This document shows, piece by piece, positions 1 through 8,147 of a stretch of 64,000 nt of DNA; the stretch's first letter is position 1, and each line of letters starts with the position of its first letter. The notes beneath the pieces are model-generated. The model had not been told where the DNA came from. It worked only from the letters and a program-made list of their open reading frames with translations, and searched no databases. The position numbers and the translations under genes are program-made. Source of the DNA: Parvularcula mediterranea (lineage in GTDB: Bacteria > Pseudomonadota > Alphaproteobacteria > Caulobacterales > Parvularculaceae); the NCBI RefSeq assembly GCF_013085255.1, contig NZ_JABFCX010000003.1, positions 186,001 through 250,000 of the forward strand. Reading direction: 5' to 3'.

Positions 1-59
1 CACGCTTGTGCGCCTTCTGGCGGAACCGTTGGGAAGAAGTCACTAGCTTTGAGGTGCCG

Positions 60-170
60 CCTCCCTCTCCGACCGGGGATAGGGATCGAGGGTGAGGGCG
101 TTCAGGCGACCAGCTCCAGAGCCCTCACCCGAAATCGGAGATTTCGACCTCTCCCCAAGGGAGAGGTGAC
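60..170. repeat. Composite palindromic (REP-like) intergenic repeat
   Basis: This non-coding stretch contains three nested or adjacent perfect dyads. A 10-bp inverted repeat (GGGTGAGGGC at 90-99 and its complement at 121-130) has a 21-nt loop. A 7-bp stem (130-136 with 140-146) follows. A 9-bp stem (147-155 with 159-167) has a 3-nt loop. Paired GGTGAGGGC/GCCCTCACC arms beside an ACCTCTCCC/GGGAGAGGT hairpin are a common intergenic repeat architecture in alphaproteobacterial genomes. It lies downstream of the leftward DUF4170 gene and could also slow or stop transcription. I see no gene in 1-183. Confidence 0.55.
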
Positions 171-183
171 ACCCCCAGCTGGC

Positions 184-426
184 TTAAAGGAGGCCGTCGC
201 CGTCCGGGTCGAGGAACTCGTGCAGGTGAACGATGAAGTAGCGCGTGTGAGCGCTGTCGACGGTGGCTTGGGCTTTGGCGCGCCAGGCTTTGTCGGCCTC
301 AGCCTTGTTCGGGAAGATGCCGACGATGTCGAGCTTGTCGAGGTCGCGGAAGCGGGCTTCGCGGGGGCTGGTCAGCTCGCCGCCGAAGACGAGGTGAAGG
401 AGTTGCGGGGCTTGGGTCTCGCTCAT
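184..426 (-). CDS. DUF4170 domain-containing protein
   Basis: This 80-residue protein matches the small alphaproteobacterial DUF4170 family in length and pattern. It has an early Leu/Val-rich strand (HLVFGGEL), a central GIFPNKAEADKAWRAKAQ segment and a late RYFIVHLHEFLDP strand. No signal peptide or membrane segment is visible, so it should be cytoplasmic. The function of the family is unknown. It starts 11 bp after the CysQ-like phosphatase gene and is probably the last gene of the leftward operon pmbA - phosphatase - DUF4170, an order widely kept in alphaproteobacteria. Family recognition is from memory of the family pattern. Confidence 0.8.
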   Translation of the reverse strand: MSETQAPQLLHLVFGGELTSPREARFRDLDKLDIVGIFPNKAEADKAWRAKAQATVDSAHTRYFIVHLHEFLDPDGDGLL

Positions 427-437
427 CGGAAGTCTTT

Positions 438-1271
438 CTATGTCTGGATGGACCGGAGGTCGCCCGGCAGGTGCGACAACCGTTCAATGATGTGCGGATA
501 AAGGCCCGGGCTGGCGCAGACAAGGCCCCGCTGTTCGGGTTTTTCCTGTCCGAAGCGGAAGGACTTTCCGAGGTGGTCCGAAACCTTCGCGCCGGCTTCT
601 TCCGCGATTAAAGCACCCGGCGCTGCGTCCCAGTCAGCCTTGGGCACGAGCGCTAATGTCCCGTCAAACCGACCCGCGGCGACACAGGCCATGCGGTAGC
701 TGGTCGAGTTCTTGTAATGAACGCCCATCTCCGGCCAGGGCTCAGGCCAGCTGGGGTGCTGGAACATCCGCTTCTGGCCCAGCATCTGGCAGTCCTCGAG
801 GCCCTTGCAGTCACTCGCGGAGATAGGCTTGCCGTTGAGGGTCGATCCGCCGCCGAGGGAAGCAGCGAACGTCTCGTTTCGCGCTGGAGCATGGATCACC
901 GAAGCGACCACGCGCTCGCCTTCGGTCACCGCGATGCAGACCGTGAACTGGTCATCGCCCTGAAGGAACGCGCGGGTGCCATCGATCGGATCAACGATGA
1001 TCGTTCGCGGCGCTTCGAGGCGTGAACGGTCATCGCAGCTTTCCTCGGAAAGCCAGCCATAGTTCCTCCGCGGCCCATCAAGGAGCGCCTCGCGCAGGAT
1101 GGCATCGGCGCGCATGTCGGCTTCGGAGACCGGGCTGTCGTCGCCCTTGGTCCACACCTTCACCGACCGGTCCCGCCACAGCGGCATGATCGCCTCGCCA
1201 GCCTCCCGCGCCGCGCCGATCAGCACGTCGCGTTCAGCTGCATAGGAGGGGAGGCCGTCAGTCGCCTGCAA
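438..1271 (-). CDS. cysQ: Inositol monophosphatase family protein, 3'(2'),5'-bisphosphate nucleotidase-like
   Basis: This 277-residue cytoplasmic enzyme is of the Mg-dependent inositol monophosphatase fold. The two metal-binding motifs are intact: WLSEES (residues 73-78) and DPIDGT (residues 94-99), with the third site WDAAPGA near residue 213. Family members hydrolyse inositol phosphates or 3'-phosphoadenosine 5'-phosphate. CysQ is the likelier role because the pmbA - CysQ-like - DUF4170 order is common in alphaproteobacteria. The frame opens with TTG at 1269-1271, overlapping the end of pmbA by 14 bp. There is no clear Shine-Dalgarno there, and a GTG 15 codons further in is the alternative. 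Exact substrate is inferred. Confidence 0.8.
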   Translation of the reverse strand: MQATDGLPSYAAERDVLIGAAREAGEAIMPLWRDRSVKVWTKGDDSPVSEADMRADAILREALLDGPRRNYGWLSEESCDDRSRLEAPRTIIVDPIDGTRAFLQGDDQFTVCIAVTEGERVVASVIHAPARNETFAASLGGGSTLNGKPISASDCKGLEDCQMLGQKRMFQHPSWPEPWPEMGVHYKNSTSYRMACVAAGRFDGTLALVPKADWDAAPGALIAEEAGAKVSDHLGKSFRFGQEKPEQRGLVCASPGLYPHIIERLSHLPGDLRSIQT

Positions 1272-2598
1272 TGGTCATCCGCTCGATGATAAGCGTCGGC
1301 GCGTTGATCGAGCCCTTACGCTCGAGGTCGCTGCCCGCAACGATCGAGCCCCACATGTCCAGGAGGTTCCCGGCGATGGTGATCTCGCTCACCGGATGGG
1401 CAATCTCGCCGCCTCCGATGGCGAAGCCTGAGCAGCCGACGGAGTAATCGCCAGTGTTGCCGTTGATCTGTGGGCCGAACATATCGGTCACGAGGAGGCC
1501 GTTGCCTGCTTCCTTGATCAGCTCCTCAGGCGTCTTGTCACCGGGCAGGAGGTCGAGGTTCGACGGGCCGGATGATGGCGCACCACCGGTGCCGCGCTTG
1601 GCCCGGCCATTGGTCTCGAGGCCCAGCTGCTTGGCCTGCGCGGCGTTGAGATACCATTGGGTGAGGACGCCTTTGTCGATCAGGTCGAAAGCCTCACAGG
1701 TCACACCCTCGCCGTCGAAGGGCTTCGACCCGAAGCCGCGGGGACGGAGGGGGTCATCGCGGACGATGATGCTTTCAGGGAAGAGGCGCTCGCCGAGCTT
1801 TTCGAGGAGGAAGCTCGTTTTGCGGGTGATCGCACCGCCATTGGCTGCGCTCGCGAGGGGGCCGAGCAGGGATGCAGCGAGGCGGCGCTCGAAAATCACC
1901 GGCGCCTGCTGGGACTTCATCTTCTTGGGGTTGAGGCGGCGGACGGCGCGCTCGCCAGCCTCGCGGCCAACCTCTGCGGCCTCTTTGAGATCCGAGATGT
2001 GGACGGCGGCGTCGCTCTCATAGTCGCGCTCCATCGCCGTGCCTTCGCCTGCGAGGACCGAAACCCCGACCGAATGGCTGCCGCCAAACTTGCGCCCGAA
2101 GAAGCCGTGGGAGGTGGCAAAGAAGCTCTCACCCGCCGAGACACTTGCGCCTGCGCCCGAGGAGTTGGTGACGCCCTCGACGGCGCGCGCCGCATCTTCG
2201 CAGAGCTTCGCCCGCTCGGTCAGTTCCTCCGTAGACGGCTCATAGCCATCGGAGAGGTCGAGATCAGGATAGGGCGCGCTCGCCAGCCTGTCCGCCGGGG
2301 CAAGGCCTGCATAGGGATCAGACGGCGCAAGCTTCGCCATCTTCACTGCCCGCTCGACGAGCGTATCCAGCGCATCCTCGCGGAAGTTCGTGGAGCTCAC
2401 CGTCGCCTGGCGGTCGCCGACAAAGACCCGGAGGCCCAGGTCCTGGTTCTCCGACCGCTCCACCTCTTCAGTCTCGCCAAGGCGCACCTGAACGGACGCG
2501 GAAAGGCTCTTGTAAAGAAGAGCATCGGCAGCATCAGCGCCTTGCGCTTTGGCCTTGTCGAGGAGGGCGGAGAGAAGCTTCTCGGGATCAGCGGTCAT
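1258..2598 (-). CDS. pmbA: TldD/PmbA (TldE) family metalloprotease subunit
   Basis: This 446-residue protein of the modulator-of-gyrase family lacks the HExxxH motif of TldD, as expected for PmbA/TldE. TldE works with TldD as a heteromeric zinc protease that degrades unfolded peptides and matures small peptide modifications. Recognisable features are the N-terminal LLDKAKAQGADAADALLYKS helix, the RVFVGDRQATVSSTNF segment and the C-terminal GCSGFAIGGGEIAHPVSEITIAGN block. The ATG at 2598 is chosen because the family starts just before LLSALLDKA; the 57 upstream codons in frame are unlike the family. It is the first gene of a leftward operon and is divergent from the glycine riboswitch. Confidence 0.88.
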   Translation of the reverse strand: MTADPEKLLSALLDKAKAQGADAADALLYKSLSASVQVRLGETEEVERSENQDLGLRVFVGDRQATVSSTNFREDALDTLVERAVKMAKLAPSDPYAGLAPADRLASAPYPDLDLSDGYEPSTEELTERAKLCEDAARAVEGVTNSSGAGASVSAGESFFATSHGFFGRKFGGSHSVGVSVLAGEGTAMERDYESDAAVHISDLKEAAEVGREAGERAVRRLNPKKMKSQQAPVIFERRLAASLLGPLASAANGGAITRKTSFLLEKLGERLFPESIIVRDDPLRPRGFGSKPFDGEGVTCEAFDLIDKGVLTQWYLNAAQAKQLGLETNGRAKRGTGGAPSSGPSNLDLLPGDKTPEELIKEAGNGLLVTDMFGPQINGNTGDYSVGCSGFAIGGGEIAHPVSEITIAGNLLDMWGSIVAGSDLERKGSINAPTLIIERMTIAGD

Positions 2599-2727
2599 GC
2601 TCGGGCAGGTAGCGTGCGCTGCAGCACCTGTCCAAGGATGAATGAGCGCGCCTGAGCCCGCGAAGCCGCATTGACGACCCGGCGATTCGCGGGCACTCCC
2701 TTCCGGTGGCGCGTATGCCACGCCCCT

Positions 2728-2897
2728 CAGCGGGAGACGTCCTGAGAGATCAGGAGGCCGAAGGCGCAACCACCCCGGAAACGCTCAGGCACAAGGGACC
2801 GCCAAGGGGATCGTAAAGGCTGGAAAAGGGCTGGCAGGCCCTGCCGAAGGAGCAAGCCGCGGGTCCGCCCGCCGCCAATCTCTCAGGCGCCCTCAGC
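2728..2897 (+). promoter_or_regulatory. Tandem glycine riboswitch (two aptamers) upstream of gcvT
   Basis: Two glycine aptamers lie in series. Aptamer I (about 2730-2802) closes with GCGG (2730-2733) and CCGC (2799-2802). It contains the GCCGAAGGCGCAA core (from 2757) and a CGCTCAGGCACA segment (2782-2793). Aptamer II (about 2819-2897) contains TGCCGAAGGAGCAAG (from 2842) and TCTCAGGCGCC (2881-2891), closing GCTG (2819-2822) with CAGC (2894-2897). The short linker and order match the known cooperative gly riboswitch that switches on gcv operons when glycine is abundant. A TTGACG at 2671-2676 could be the -35 box, but no good -10 is visible. Confidence 0.93.
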
Positions 2898-2954
2898 TCC
2901 CCTGAAAAGGGGAGAGGGTGAAGACAGCCGGGGCCGTTCGCGGGATTATCCCGC
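2897..2954 (+). other. Two hairpins between riboswitch and gcvT start (candidate expression platform)
   Basis: A perfect 6-bp hairpin (CTCCCC 2897-2902 with GGGGAG 2909-2914) begins within or next to the closing stem of aptamer II, so the two may compete. A second perfect 6-bp hairpin (GCGGGA 2940-2945 with TCCCGC 2949-2954) ends just before the Shine-Dalgarno at 2960-2964. Neither is followed by a T-run, so translational control or antitermination by exclusion is more likely than a simple intrinsic terminator. The structures are read from the sequence; the role is inferred. Confidence 0.5.
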
Positions 2955-2972
2955 AAGATGGAGGCCCGACGC

Positions 2973-4112
2973 TTGAGCGACCTGAAACAACTTCCCCTCG
3001 ATGGGCTGCACCGCGAGCTTGGCGGCAAGATGGTGCCGTTCGCAGGCTATGACATGCCCGTGCAGTACCCGATGGGCGTCAAGGACGAGCACCTCTGGAC
3101 CCGCGCCAAGGCTGGCCTTTTCGACGTCAGCCACATGGGCCAGGCAGTCCTGTCGGTGGAAGGCGGTAGCCATGAAGACGTCGCTGCGCTGATCGAGGAA
3201 ATCGTCCCCGGCGAGATCAAGAAGCTCGGCTCTGGCCGCATCCGGTACACGCTCCTGATGGCTGACGATGGCGGTGTGCTGGATGATCTGATGATCACCC
3301 GCCTGCCGACCGAGCTTGGCCATGAGGGCGACCTGGTCCTGGTGGTGAACGCTGCCTGCAAGGACGCCGACTATGCCTATATCGAGAAGAAGCTCGGGGG
3401 GCGCGCGAAGCTGACAGTCAAGGACCGCTGCCTCCTCGCGCTGCAGGGTCCTAAGGCGCATGAGGTGATTGCTGCGCTCGACCCCGAAGCTGCGACCATG
3501 CCCTTCATGTCGGGGCGGGTGACGCAGCTCGATGGCAAGAACGTCATGCTGTCACGCTGCGGCTACACAGGCGAGGACGGCTACGAGATTTCCGTGGCGA
3601 ACGAGGATGCCGAAGCGCTGGCGCGCACGCTCCTCGCCCGTGACGACGTCGCGCCGATCGGCCTTGGTGCGCGGGACTCGCTGCGCCTTGAGGCAGGGCT
3701 TTGCCTCTACGGCCATGACATGGACCCAGAGATTTCGCCGGTTGGCGCGGGCCTCAATTTCGCGCTCGGCAAGCGCCGCCGGACAGAAGGCGGCTTTGCG
3801 GGTGCTGACCGCGTGCTCCGTGAGTTGAAGGATGGCTGCCAGTCGATCCGCGTCGGCCTCAAGCCTGAAGGCCGCGCGCCTGCTCGCGAGGGCACGGCGA
3901 TCATGACCGAGAACGGCGCCGTTATCGGCAAGGTCACTTCGGGCGGCTTCGGCCCCTCCGTGGGCGGACCGATCGCCATGGGCTATGTTCCCATGACCCA
4001 TGCGGAGGAGGGCACCCAGGTGATGCTCGACATCCGCGGCAAACTTCATCCTGCGCGCGTGGTGCGCATGCCCTTCGTTGAACCCCGCTACTATCGAGGA
4101 CCCTCAGCATGA
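2973..4112 (+). CDS. gcvT: Glycine cleavage system T-protein (aminomethyltransferase)
   Basis: GcvT transfers the methylene group from the aminomethyl-lipoyl H-protein to tetrahydrofolate, releasing ammonia. The 379-residue product carries the family signature [16 protein letters not shown] near the N-terminus, FDVSHMGQ, the [12 protein letters not shown] block, the [19 protein letters not shown] folate-site segment and the C-terminal barrel. I favour the TTG at 2973 as start: a strong GGAGG (2960-2964) lies 8 bases upstream and the product then begins at the family's usual point. An in-frame ATG at 2958 would destroy that spacing. It is the first gene of the glycine operon, under the tandem glycine riboswitch, and overlaps gcvH by 4 bp. 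Confidence 0.95.
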   Translation: MSDLKQLPLDGLHRELGGKMVPFAGYDMPVQYPMGVKDEHLWTRAKAGLFDVSHMGQAVLSVEGGSHEDVAALIEEIVPGEIKKLGSGRIRYTLLMADDGGVLDDLMITRLPTELGHEGDLVLVVNAACKDADYAYIEKKLGGRAKLTVKDRCLLALQGPKAHEVIAALDPEAATMPFMSGRVTQLDGKNVMLSRCGYTGEDGYEISVANEDAEALARTLLARDDVAPIGLGARDSLRLEAGLCLYGHDMDPEISPVGAGLNFALGKRRRTEGGFAGADRVLRELKDGCQSIRVGLKPEGRAPAREGTAIMTENGAVIGKVTSGGFGPSVGGPIAMGYVPMTHAEEGTQVMLDIRGKLHPARVVRMPFVEPRYYRGPSA

Positions 4113-4480
4113 CGACGAAATTCACCAAGGACCATGAGTGGGTCCGCCTCGACGGCGATATCGCGACCGTTGGCATCACCAAGCACGCCGCCGAACAGCT
4201 CGGCGATGTCGTATTTGTTGAGCTGCCGGACGTCGGCAAGAGCTTTGGCCAGGGCGACGACATGGCGGTCGTCGAATCGGTCAAGGCGGCTTCGGACGTC
4301 TACGCGCCCGTCGCTGGCGAGATCGTTGAGACAAATGGCGCGATTGTCGACGCGCCCGAAGGCGTCAATGACGGCCCCGAAGGCGACGGCTGGTTCGTGA
4401 AGATGAAGCTCTCGGACGCTTCACAGCTCGACGAGCTGATGGACGAAGCGGCTTACAAGGAACACGCGGCGGATGCGTAA
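4109..4480 (+). CDS. gcvH: Glycine cleavage system H-protein
   Basis: This is a 123-residue lipoyl carrier that shuttles the aminomethyl group from the P- to the T-protein. The lipoyl domain is complete, and Lys59 in the [15 protein letters not shown] motif is the lipoylation site. Length and sequence are standard for the family. The ATGA overlap with gcvT implies translational coupling. The 3' end overlaps a 46-codon membrane peptide gene by 8 bp. Confidence 0.96.
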   Translation: MTTKFTKDHEWVRLDGDIATVGITKHAAEQLGDVVFVELPDVGKSFGQGDDMAVVESVKAASDVYAPVAGEIVETNGAIVDAPEGVNDGPEGDGWFVKMKLSDASQLDELMDEAAYKEHAADA

Positions 4481-4613
4481 AGGGACCTCGATCGGGGTCG
4501 CCGTTGCCGTGGGAGTTGGCATCGGCGTCGCGATCAAGGACCCGGTGGCCGGTATGGCCACCGCAGGCGTTATCGCCATCCTGCTGATCTTGTTCGGTAG
4601 GCTGAGGAAGTGA
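4473..4613 (+). CDS. Small 46-residue hydrophobic peptide of unknown function
   Basis: An ATG at 4473 lies inside the last codons of gcvH and opens a 46-codon frame ending at TGA 4611-4613. The peptide has a short basic start (MRKGTS), a Gly/Val alternating segment (residues 8-20, glycine-zipper-like), a central IKDPVAG turn and a second hydrophobic segment (about 29-41) ending in RLRK. This suggests a one- or two-pass inner-membrane peptide. The overlap with gcvH suggests coupled translation. I do not recognise a family. The alternative is a fortuitous open frame, but codon use is consistent with the genome and the hydrophobic pattern is orderly. Confidence 0.5.
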   Translation: MRKGTSIGVAVAVGVGIGVAIKDPVAGMATAGVIAILLILFGRLRK

Positions 4614-4618
4614 CGCGA

Positions 4619-4700
4619 AGCGTCATCCCGGACTTGATCCGGGATCCATGTTTTGACCGCTCCGCGGTCGATGGGTTCCGGGTCGGAGCCCGGAATGACG
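4619..4700. repeat. REPIN-like element: two inverted palindromic units
   Basis: The left unit (about 4620-4649) reads CGTCATCCCGGA-cttga-TCCGGGATCCATG. The right unit (about 4670-4700) is an inverted, diverged copy ending in CCCGGAATGACG. Each unit has its own hairpin, and the two units are inverted around about 20 bp. The same unit family recurs at 17651-17679, 17707-17811, 18146-18176 and 18199-18323. It splits the gcv operon between gcvH/small peptide and gcvPA and could attenuate or stabilise the transcript. Confidence 0.75.
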
Positions 4701-4743
4701 ATGGGATTTGAACCCCTCCCGAGGGGAAACTGGTGGAAAGACG

Positions 4744-6081
4744 ATGCGGTACCTACCCCTGACAGATGCCGACCGGCAGGCGATGCTGGCGACCGTCGGT
4801 GTCGAGACGATTGATGACCTTTTCAGCGATGTCCCCAAGGACGCGCTGAACCCCGACCTCAAGCTGCCCGATCACAAGGGCGAGTTCGAGGTGGAGCGTC
4901 ACCTCTCAGCTTACGCGAAGAAGAACCACGCCGCGGGCGACGGGCCGTTCTTCGCGGGCTGCGGCGCCTACCGGCACCATGTCCCGGCGACGGTGGATCA
5001 CATCATCCAGCGCTCGGAGTTCCTGACCGCCTACACGCCCTACCAGCCCGAAATCGCTCAGGGTACGCTGCAATATCTCTTCGAGTTTCAGAGCCAGGTG
5101 GCCGAGCTCACCGGCATGGAGGTCGCCAACGCCTCCATGTATGACGGCTCCACCGCAACGGCCGAGGCTGCGCTGATGGCGCGCCGGATCACCAAGCGGA
5201 ACAAGGTGGTCATGGCCGGTGGCCTCCATCCTCATTACGCTGAGGTTGTCCGCACCAATGAAGAGCTGATCGGCGACACGGTGCTCCAGGCTCCGGCAAC
5301 GCCGGGCGCGGGCGCTGTCCTCGATATGATCGACGATGAAACCTCTTGCGTGATTGTTCAGTCCCCGGACGTCTTCGGCTTCCTACGTGACCTCGAAGGC
5401 ATCACCGAGAAAGCCCACGCCCGCGGCGCGCTTGTGGTCGCGGTTGTGACCGAAGCGGTCTCCCTCGGCCTCCTCAAATCACCCGGTTCGCAAGGCGTCG
5501 ACATCGTGGTCGGCGAGGGCCAGTCGATCGGCAACGCGCTGAACTTCGGTGGTCCGTACCTTGGTCTCTTCGCTGCGCGTCAGAAGCATATTCGCCACAT
5601 GCCCGGCAGGCTCTGCGGGGAAACGGTGGATGCTGACGGTCGCCGCGGATTCGTCCTGACCCTCTCGACGCGTGAGCAGCATATCCGCCGTGACAAGGCG
5701 ACGTCGAACATCTGCACAAACTCCGGCCTCTGCGCGCTGGCCTTCACGGTCCACATGTCGCTGATGGGCGGCAAGGGCCTGCGCGAAGTCGCGACGCTCA
5801 GCCACGAGAGCGCCTGCAAGACCGCTGATGCGCTCGAAGCCATCGATGGCGTCGAGGTCCTCAACGACACCTTCTTCAACGAGTTCACTGTCCGCCTACC
5901 GAAGAATGCCTCGCAAGTGGTGGACAGCCTCGCGGAGCAAGGCATCATCGCAGGCGTCCCCGGTGGCCGCCTCTGGCCCGGCCGTGAGGAGACCGAGAAC
6001 CTCCTCATCATCGCCGCCACCGAGCTGACCCAGGACAGCGATATCAAAGCCCTCGCCAGCGCACTCCGCGCGGCGGTCTGA
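4744..6081 (+). CDS. gcvPA: Glycine dehydrogenase (decarboxylating) subunit 1
   Basis: This 445-residue protein is the N-terminal half of the split P-protein, which decarboxylates glycine with pyridoxal phosphate and loads the H-protein. Family features are the start [15 protein letters not shown], the [16 protein letters not shown] segment, [18 protein letters not shown], the [15 protein letters not shown] block and the C-terminal GGRLWP segment. The ATG at 4744 is chosen over an upstream in-frame TTG at 4708 because the product then starts at the family's conserved point. GcvPA lacks the PLP-lysine, which is in GcvPB just downstream. The split form is usual in many alphaproteobacteria and Gram-positives. 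Confidence 0.95.
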   Translation: MRYLPLTDADRQAMLATVGVETIDDLFSDVPKDALNPDLKLPDHKGEFEVERHLSAYAKKNHAAGDGPFFAGCGAYRHHVPATVDHIIQRSEFLTAYTPYQPEIAQGTLQYLFEFQSQVAELTGMEVANASMYDGSTATAEAALMARRITKRNKVVMAGGLHPHYAEVVRTNEELIGDTVLQAPATPGAGAVLDMIDDETSCVIVQSPDVFGFLRDLEGITEKAHARGALVVAVVTEAVSLGLLKSPGSQGVDIVVGEGQSIGNALNFGGPYLGLFAARQKHIRHMPGRLCGETVDADGRRGFVLTLSTREQHIRRDKATSNICTNSGLCALAFTVHMSLMGGKGLREVATLSHESACKTADALEAIDGVEVLNDTFFNEFTVRLPKNASQVVDSLAEQGIIAGVPGGRLWPGREETENLLIIAATELTQDSDIKALASALRAAV

Positions 6082-6095
6082 GGGAGGATCATCCG

Positions 6096-7613
6096 ATGAC
6101 GAACGAAACCTTCACCGGCCACAAGGGCCTCCAGCTCGAAGTGCCCCTCCTTTTCGAGGAAGGCTCCTACGAGAAGGCGGGCGTGGACCTGCCGCAGCCG
6201 TCTGGCACCAAGAGCCGCCTTGGCGATCAGGGCGCTGAGCACGCACCCCACCTGCCGGCGTTCACCGAGCCCCAGGCGATGCGCCACTTCGTGCGCCTCA
6301 GCCAGAAGAACTATGCCATCGACATGGGCATCTTCCCGCTCGGCTCGTGCACGATGAAGCATAATCCGCGCCTCAACGAGAAAATGGCGAGGCTTCCGGG
6401 CTTTGCGGATCTCCACCCGCTGGCGCCTGAGAAGACGGCGCAGGGTGCCCTCGCTCTGATCCATGAGCTGCAGGACTGGCTTTGCGAGCTGACCGGTATG
6501 CCGGCCGTGGCCATGTCGCCGAAAGCCGGTGCCCACGGCGAGCTTTGCGGCATGATGGCCATCCGCGCTGCGATCGTGGCGAAGGGCGAAGAGAAGACCC
6601 GCACCCGGGTCCTCGTCCCTGAATCGGCCCACGGAACGAACCCTGCGACGGCTGTTCAGTGCGGCTTCACCGTGGACAAGCTTCCGGGCACGGAAGATGG
6701 CCGTGTCGATCTCGAAGCCATGAAGGCGAAGCTCGGCGACGACGTCGCGGCGATCATGGTCACCAACCCCAACACCTGCGGCCTGTTCGAGCGCGACATC
6801 CGCGCCATGGCCGACGCGGTGCATGAAGCTGGCGGCTACTTCTACTGCGACGGCGCGAACTTCAACGCCATCGTCGGCAAGGCTCGCCCCGGCGACCTCG
6901 GCGTCGATGCGATGCACATCAACCTGCACAAGACCTTCTCGACGCCCCACGGCGGCGGTGGTCCGGGTTCAGGCCCGACGGTGCTGTCCGATGCGCTCGC
7001 ACCCTTCGCGCCGATCCCCGCTGTGGTGAAAGAGGGCGAGACCTTCCGCCTGATCGAACAGGAAGAGGGCGACTTCGCCGATAGTTTTGGCCGCATGGTC
7101 GCCTTCCACGGCCAGATGGGCATGTTCGTCCGCGCGCTCAGCTACATGCTCAGCCACGGCGCCGATGGCCTCCGGAAAGTGGGCGAGGACTCGGTCCTCA
7201 ACGCCAACTATGTCCGCGTCCGCCTCGCCGAGGAGATGACTCAGGGCTACCCCGGCCCTTGCATGCACGAGGCGCTGTTCAGCGATAAGTGGCTGAAGGA
7301 CACCGGCGTCGGCACCCTCGATTTTGCGAAAGCGATGATCGACGAGGGCTTCCACCCGATGACCATGTACTTCCCGCTGGTCGTCTCGGGCGCGATGCTG
7401 ATCGAGCCCACCGAGACCGAATCGAAGGCATCGCTGGACGAGTTCTGCGATTCGCTCCTCGGCCTCGCCAAGGCTGCCAAGGCTGGCGAGACGGAGCGCT
7501 TCAAGAACGCGCCTTACTTCGCCCCGCGCTCGCGCCTCGATGAGACCAAGGCTGCCCGCCAGCCGAAGCTCCGCTGGGTCGAGCCGGAAGAAGGCGCCAT
7601 GGCTGCCGAGTAG
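6096..7613 (+). CDS. gcvPB: Glycine dehydrogenase (decarboxylating) subunit 2
   Basis: This 505-residue protein is the C-terminal half of the P-protein and forms an alpha2-beta2 enzyme with GcvPA. The PLP-binding lysine is Lys279 in the INLHKTFSTPHGGGGPG motif. The substrate/cofactor segments FPLGSCTMKHNPR and ESAHGTNPATA are also present. It starts 14 bp after gcvPA, with GGGAGGAT upstream as ribosome binding site. It ends the glycine operon, and a strong hairpin follows at 7627-7653. No gcvL (dihydrolipoamide dehydrogenase) is in the window; that subunit is normally shared with other complexes. Confidence 0.96.
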   Translation: MTNETFTGHKGLQLEVPLLFEEGSYEKAGVDLPQPSGTKSRLGDQGAEHAPHLPAFTEPQAMRHFVRLSQKNYAIDMGIFPLGSCTMKHNPRLNEKMARLPGFADLHPLAPEKTAQGALALIHELQDWLCELTGMPAVAMSPKAGAHGELCGMMAIRAAIVAKGEEKTRTRVLVPESAHGTNPATAVQCGFTVDKLPGTEDGRVDLEAMKAKLGDDVAAIMVTNPNTCGLFERDIRAMADAVHEAGGYFYCDGANFNAIVGKARPGDLGVDAMHINLHKTFSTPHGGGGPGSGPTVLSDALAPFAPIPAVVKEGETFRLIEQEEGDFADSFGRMVAFHGQMGMFVRALSYMLSHGADGLRKVGEDSVLNANYVRVRLAEEMTQGYPGPCMHEALFSDKWLKDTGVGTLDFAKAMIDEGFHPMTMYFPLVVSGAMLIEPTETESKASLDEFCDSLLGLAKAAKAGETERFKNAPYFAPRSRLDETKAARQPKLRWVEPEEGAMAAE

Positions 7614-7626
7614 GCAACAACCCTAG

Positions 7627-7653
7627 GCCCGCAGAGCGTCAAGCTCGGCGGGC
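7627..7653. terminator. Hairpin between convergent gcvPB and lipoprotein genes
   Basis: GCCCGC-a-GAGC (7627-7637) pairs with GCTC-g-GCGGGC (7643-7653) around a 5-nt loop, giving ten pairs with one symmetric mismatch. It lies in the 64-bp gap between two convergent genes, so it could serve both. There is no T-run on either side, so intrinsic termination is uncertain. Confidence 0.45.
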
Positions 7654-7677
7654 TAACGCTTCAAGGCGCTGAAATAC

Positions 7678-7965
7678 TTAGAGAATAGGCTCGACGGCCC
7701 CGGTGCTCGTGGGCTGCGGTCCGCCGATCCCTGTGCGCTGGCAATTGGCGAAACCCTCGCGCCAGCCAGCGGCGTAGCTCGGCTGGTTCTGGAAAAGCTC
7801 GTCATTGCGGAAGCTGCGGGTGTCGAACGCTGCCCGGCGCGCTTCGGCCGTGCGGCAGCCGTCGGAGAACCCTTCCGTGAAGTAGGGGCCTTCATCCACT
7901 TCGGTGACCGTGGTGCAGGCGCCCAGCGCCAGGACGGCTAGAGCGAACAATGCTGCGGCGCGCAT
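7678..7965 (-). CDS. Small lipoprotein of unknown function
   Basis: This 95-residue protein has an N-terminal signal (MRAAALFALAVLALGAC) with lipobox LGAC and lipid-bearing Cys17. The mature part contains two related motifs, FTEGFSDGCRTAEAR and YAAGWREGFANCQ, each with a cysteine, which could form a disulphide. Small outer-membrane or periplasmic lipoproteins with this aromatic-x-x-G-[FW]-x-x-G-[CF] spacing are common in alphaproteobacteria. I cannot give it a function. It is convergent with gcvPB and divergent from the antiporter operon. Confidence 0.75.
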   Translation of the reverse strand: MRAAALFALAVLALGACTTVTEVDEGPYFTEGFSDGCRTAEARRAAFDTRSFRNDELFQNQPSYAAGWREGFANCQRTGIGGPQPTSTGAVEPIL

Positions 7966-8147
7966 AAGCGACCTTCCCGTGACGAAAACACAGCTTAAAC
8001 CCCAAACCAGCAGGAGCGCCAGTGCGTTCTCCGGGCATCACGAGTGCGAAACGCAGGCATTAGCTGTTGACCCGGGCGCGACTTCTGCTTTTTTCCGGCG
8101 TTGCCGGAGCGCTATGGGGCGCGAACGGCCAAGGAAGGACGGCGTAC

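Noticed and set aside
49-501. 150-codon plus-strand frame at the left edge
   Set aside because: It runs through the palindromic repeat and antisense to the DUF4170 gene, which has a clear family pattern.
5580-6950. 456-codon minus-strand frame opposite gcvPA and gcvPB
   Set aside because: It spans two well-supported genes of the glycine operon and lacks recognisable motifs.
8067-8147. N-terminal extension of MnhE by 27 residues from the TTG at 8067
   Set aside because: The extension is unlike MrpE proteins, and the TTG at 8148 has an AGGAAGGA site at proper spacing. The TTGACC at 8067 may instead be part of a promoter.
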